Shown: piece after piece, positions 63,309-64,000 of the stretch
Layout: the number at the start of each line of letters is the position of its first letter
Numbering within the stretch: the stretch's first letter is position 1
Source of the DNA: JACVRX01 sp963831385
Lineage (GTDB): Bacteria; Actinomycetota; Actinomycetes; Jiangellales; Jiangellaceae
NCBI GenBank assembly: GCA_963831385.1
Contig: CAWHPW010000007.1
Location: forward strand, 16,027-80,026
Length of the DNA stretch: 64,000 nucleotides
Direction: 5' to 3'
The notes under the pieces: model-generated
Told to the model about the DNA's origin: nothing
The model's input: only the letters and a program-made list of their open reading frames with translations
The model's database searches: none
Translations under genes and position numbers: made by a program

Positions 63309-64000
63309 TTAGCGAGGGGACCGCTCGGCATAGTGGAGCGCCACGATGCCGCCGGACAGGTCGCGCCACCGGACATCGGACCAGCCGGCGTCGGCGATGC
63401 GTGCAGCGAGAGCGCGCTGGTCGGGCCAGGCCCGGATGGAATCCGCGAGATAGACGTAGGCGTCGGGGCTGCTCGATACCCGTCGGGCCAACGGCGGCAG
63501 CGCGCGCATCAGGTATTCGACGTAGATGGTCCGGAACGGCGGCCATGTCGGGTGGCTGAACTCGCAGACGACGAGGCGGCCGCCAGGACGGGTAACCCGC
63601 AGCATCTCTCGCAGGCCTGCCTCGACGTCGTTGACGTTGCGGAGCCCGAACGAGATCGTGACAGCGTCGAACGATTCGTCGCCGAACGGTAGCTTCAGCG
63701 CATCACCGGCAACGAACGGCAGGTCTGGCCGACGGCGTTTTCCCACTCGCAGCATGCCCAGTGAGAAATCGCAGGGAACGACAAAGACCCCCACGTCAGC
63801 GAATGGCTCGCTCGACGTACCGGTGCCAGCAGCCAGATCGAGGACGCGCTCCCCGTTACGCGCGTTGACGGCGTGCTCGACTGCGCGTCGCCACCGCCGG
63901 TCCTGGCCCAGCGACAGCACGTCGTTGGTGAGGTCGTACCGAGCGGCGACCCCGTCGAACATCGCGGCGACCTCATGCGGCTGCTTGTCCAACGACGCGC
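63309..64000 (-). CDS. menG: Demethylmenaquinone methyltransferase (partial, 5' end outside window)
   Basis: The frame runs off the right edge: reading in from base 64000 gives RASLDKQPHEVAAMFDGVAA, as in actinobacterial MenG, so the true start is a few codons outside (a TTG at 63992 is internal). SAM site VLDLAAGTGTSSEPF, then PCDFSLGMLRVGKRR, DALKLPFGDESFDAVTISFG and LREMLRVTRPGGRLVVCEFS. About 230 residues visible, C-terminus complete. It methylates demethylmenaquinone in the last step of menaquinone synthesis, next to the MenJ-like reductase. Confidence 0.95.
   Translation of the reverse strand, partial: ASLDKQPHEVAAMFDGVAARYDLTNDVLSLGQDRRWRRAVEHAVNARNGERVLDLAAGTGTSSEPFADVGVFVVPCDFSLGMLRVGKRRRPDLPFVAGDALKLPFGDESFDAVTISFGLRNVNDVEAGLREMLRVTRPGGRLVVCEFSHPTWPPFRTIYVEYLMRALPPLARRVSSSPDAYVYLADSIRAWPDQRALAARIADAGWSDVRWRDLSGGIVALHYAERSPR

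Overview
The window is a stretch of actinobacterial chromosome. The DNA is clearly GC-rich, starts are mixed ATG/GTG/TTG, and RpoC carries the long charged insert near its N-terminus that actinobacterial enzymes have. Gene order also fits: tRNA-Trp-secE-nusG-rplKAJL-rpoBC-rpsLG-fusA-tuf-rpsJ, rpmG-hadA-hadB, and menG-menJ-like-polyprenyl synthase-htpX, which resembles the Rv0558-Rv0563 region of Mycobacterium tuberculosis. I cannot place it below class level. There are no rRNA genes, no CRISPR array, and no recognisable transposase or integrase.

Layout. 1-19.4 kb, nearly all minus strand: the transcription/translation superoperon, running from tRNA-Trp down to a partial rplD at the left edge. 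It is interrupted between rplA and rplJ by a PD-(D/E)XK/DUF559-like gene flanked by a 36-bp direct repeat. 19.4-22 kb: aminotransferase and adenosine deaminase. 22-26 kb: murB, MFS transporter, hadB, hadA, rpmG and tRNA-Met, -Thr and -Tyr. 26-31 kb: yajQ, a secreted protein in a possible small island, and a coupled pair of a receiver/thioredoxin-reductase-like flavoprotein and a membrane class III nucleotide cyclase. 31-41.3 kb: htpX and a second complex I cluster (nuoA,B,C,H,I,J,K,L,M,N) without D, E, F or G. 41.5-44.5 kb: korAB, 2-oxoacid:ferredoxin oxidoreductase, divergent from cluster 2. 44.6-61.7 kb: a polyprenyl diphosphate synthase and the full nuoA-N operon. 61.7-64 kb: a MenJ-like reductase and a partial menG.

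How the genes work together: the right half is a menaquinone and electron-input locus. Polyprenyl synthase, MenG and the MenJ-like reductase make and tailor menaquinone. The 14-subunit complex I reduces it with NADH. KorAB produces reduced ferredoxin, which the D/E/F/G-less complex I variant may accept. The left half is the core gene-expression operon set.

The least ordinary structure lies between genes. Six copies of an ~80-bp nested-palindrome element sit just after gene 3' ends; its inner hairpin shows compensatory changes, and one copy supplies the end of adenosine deaminase. A second repeat family brackets the endonuclease-fold gene and supplies the C-terminus of ribosomal protein L1. 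A chain of tiny ORFs ending in KASATR links nuoB, nuoC and nuoD by ATGA overlaps. Three genes (rpoC, nuoE, nuoL2) carry apparent +1 frameshifts; since rpoC is essential, sequence errors are the likeliest cause there.
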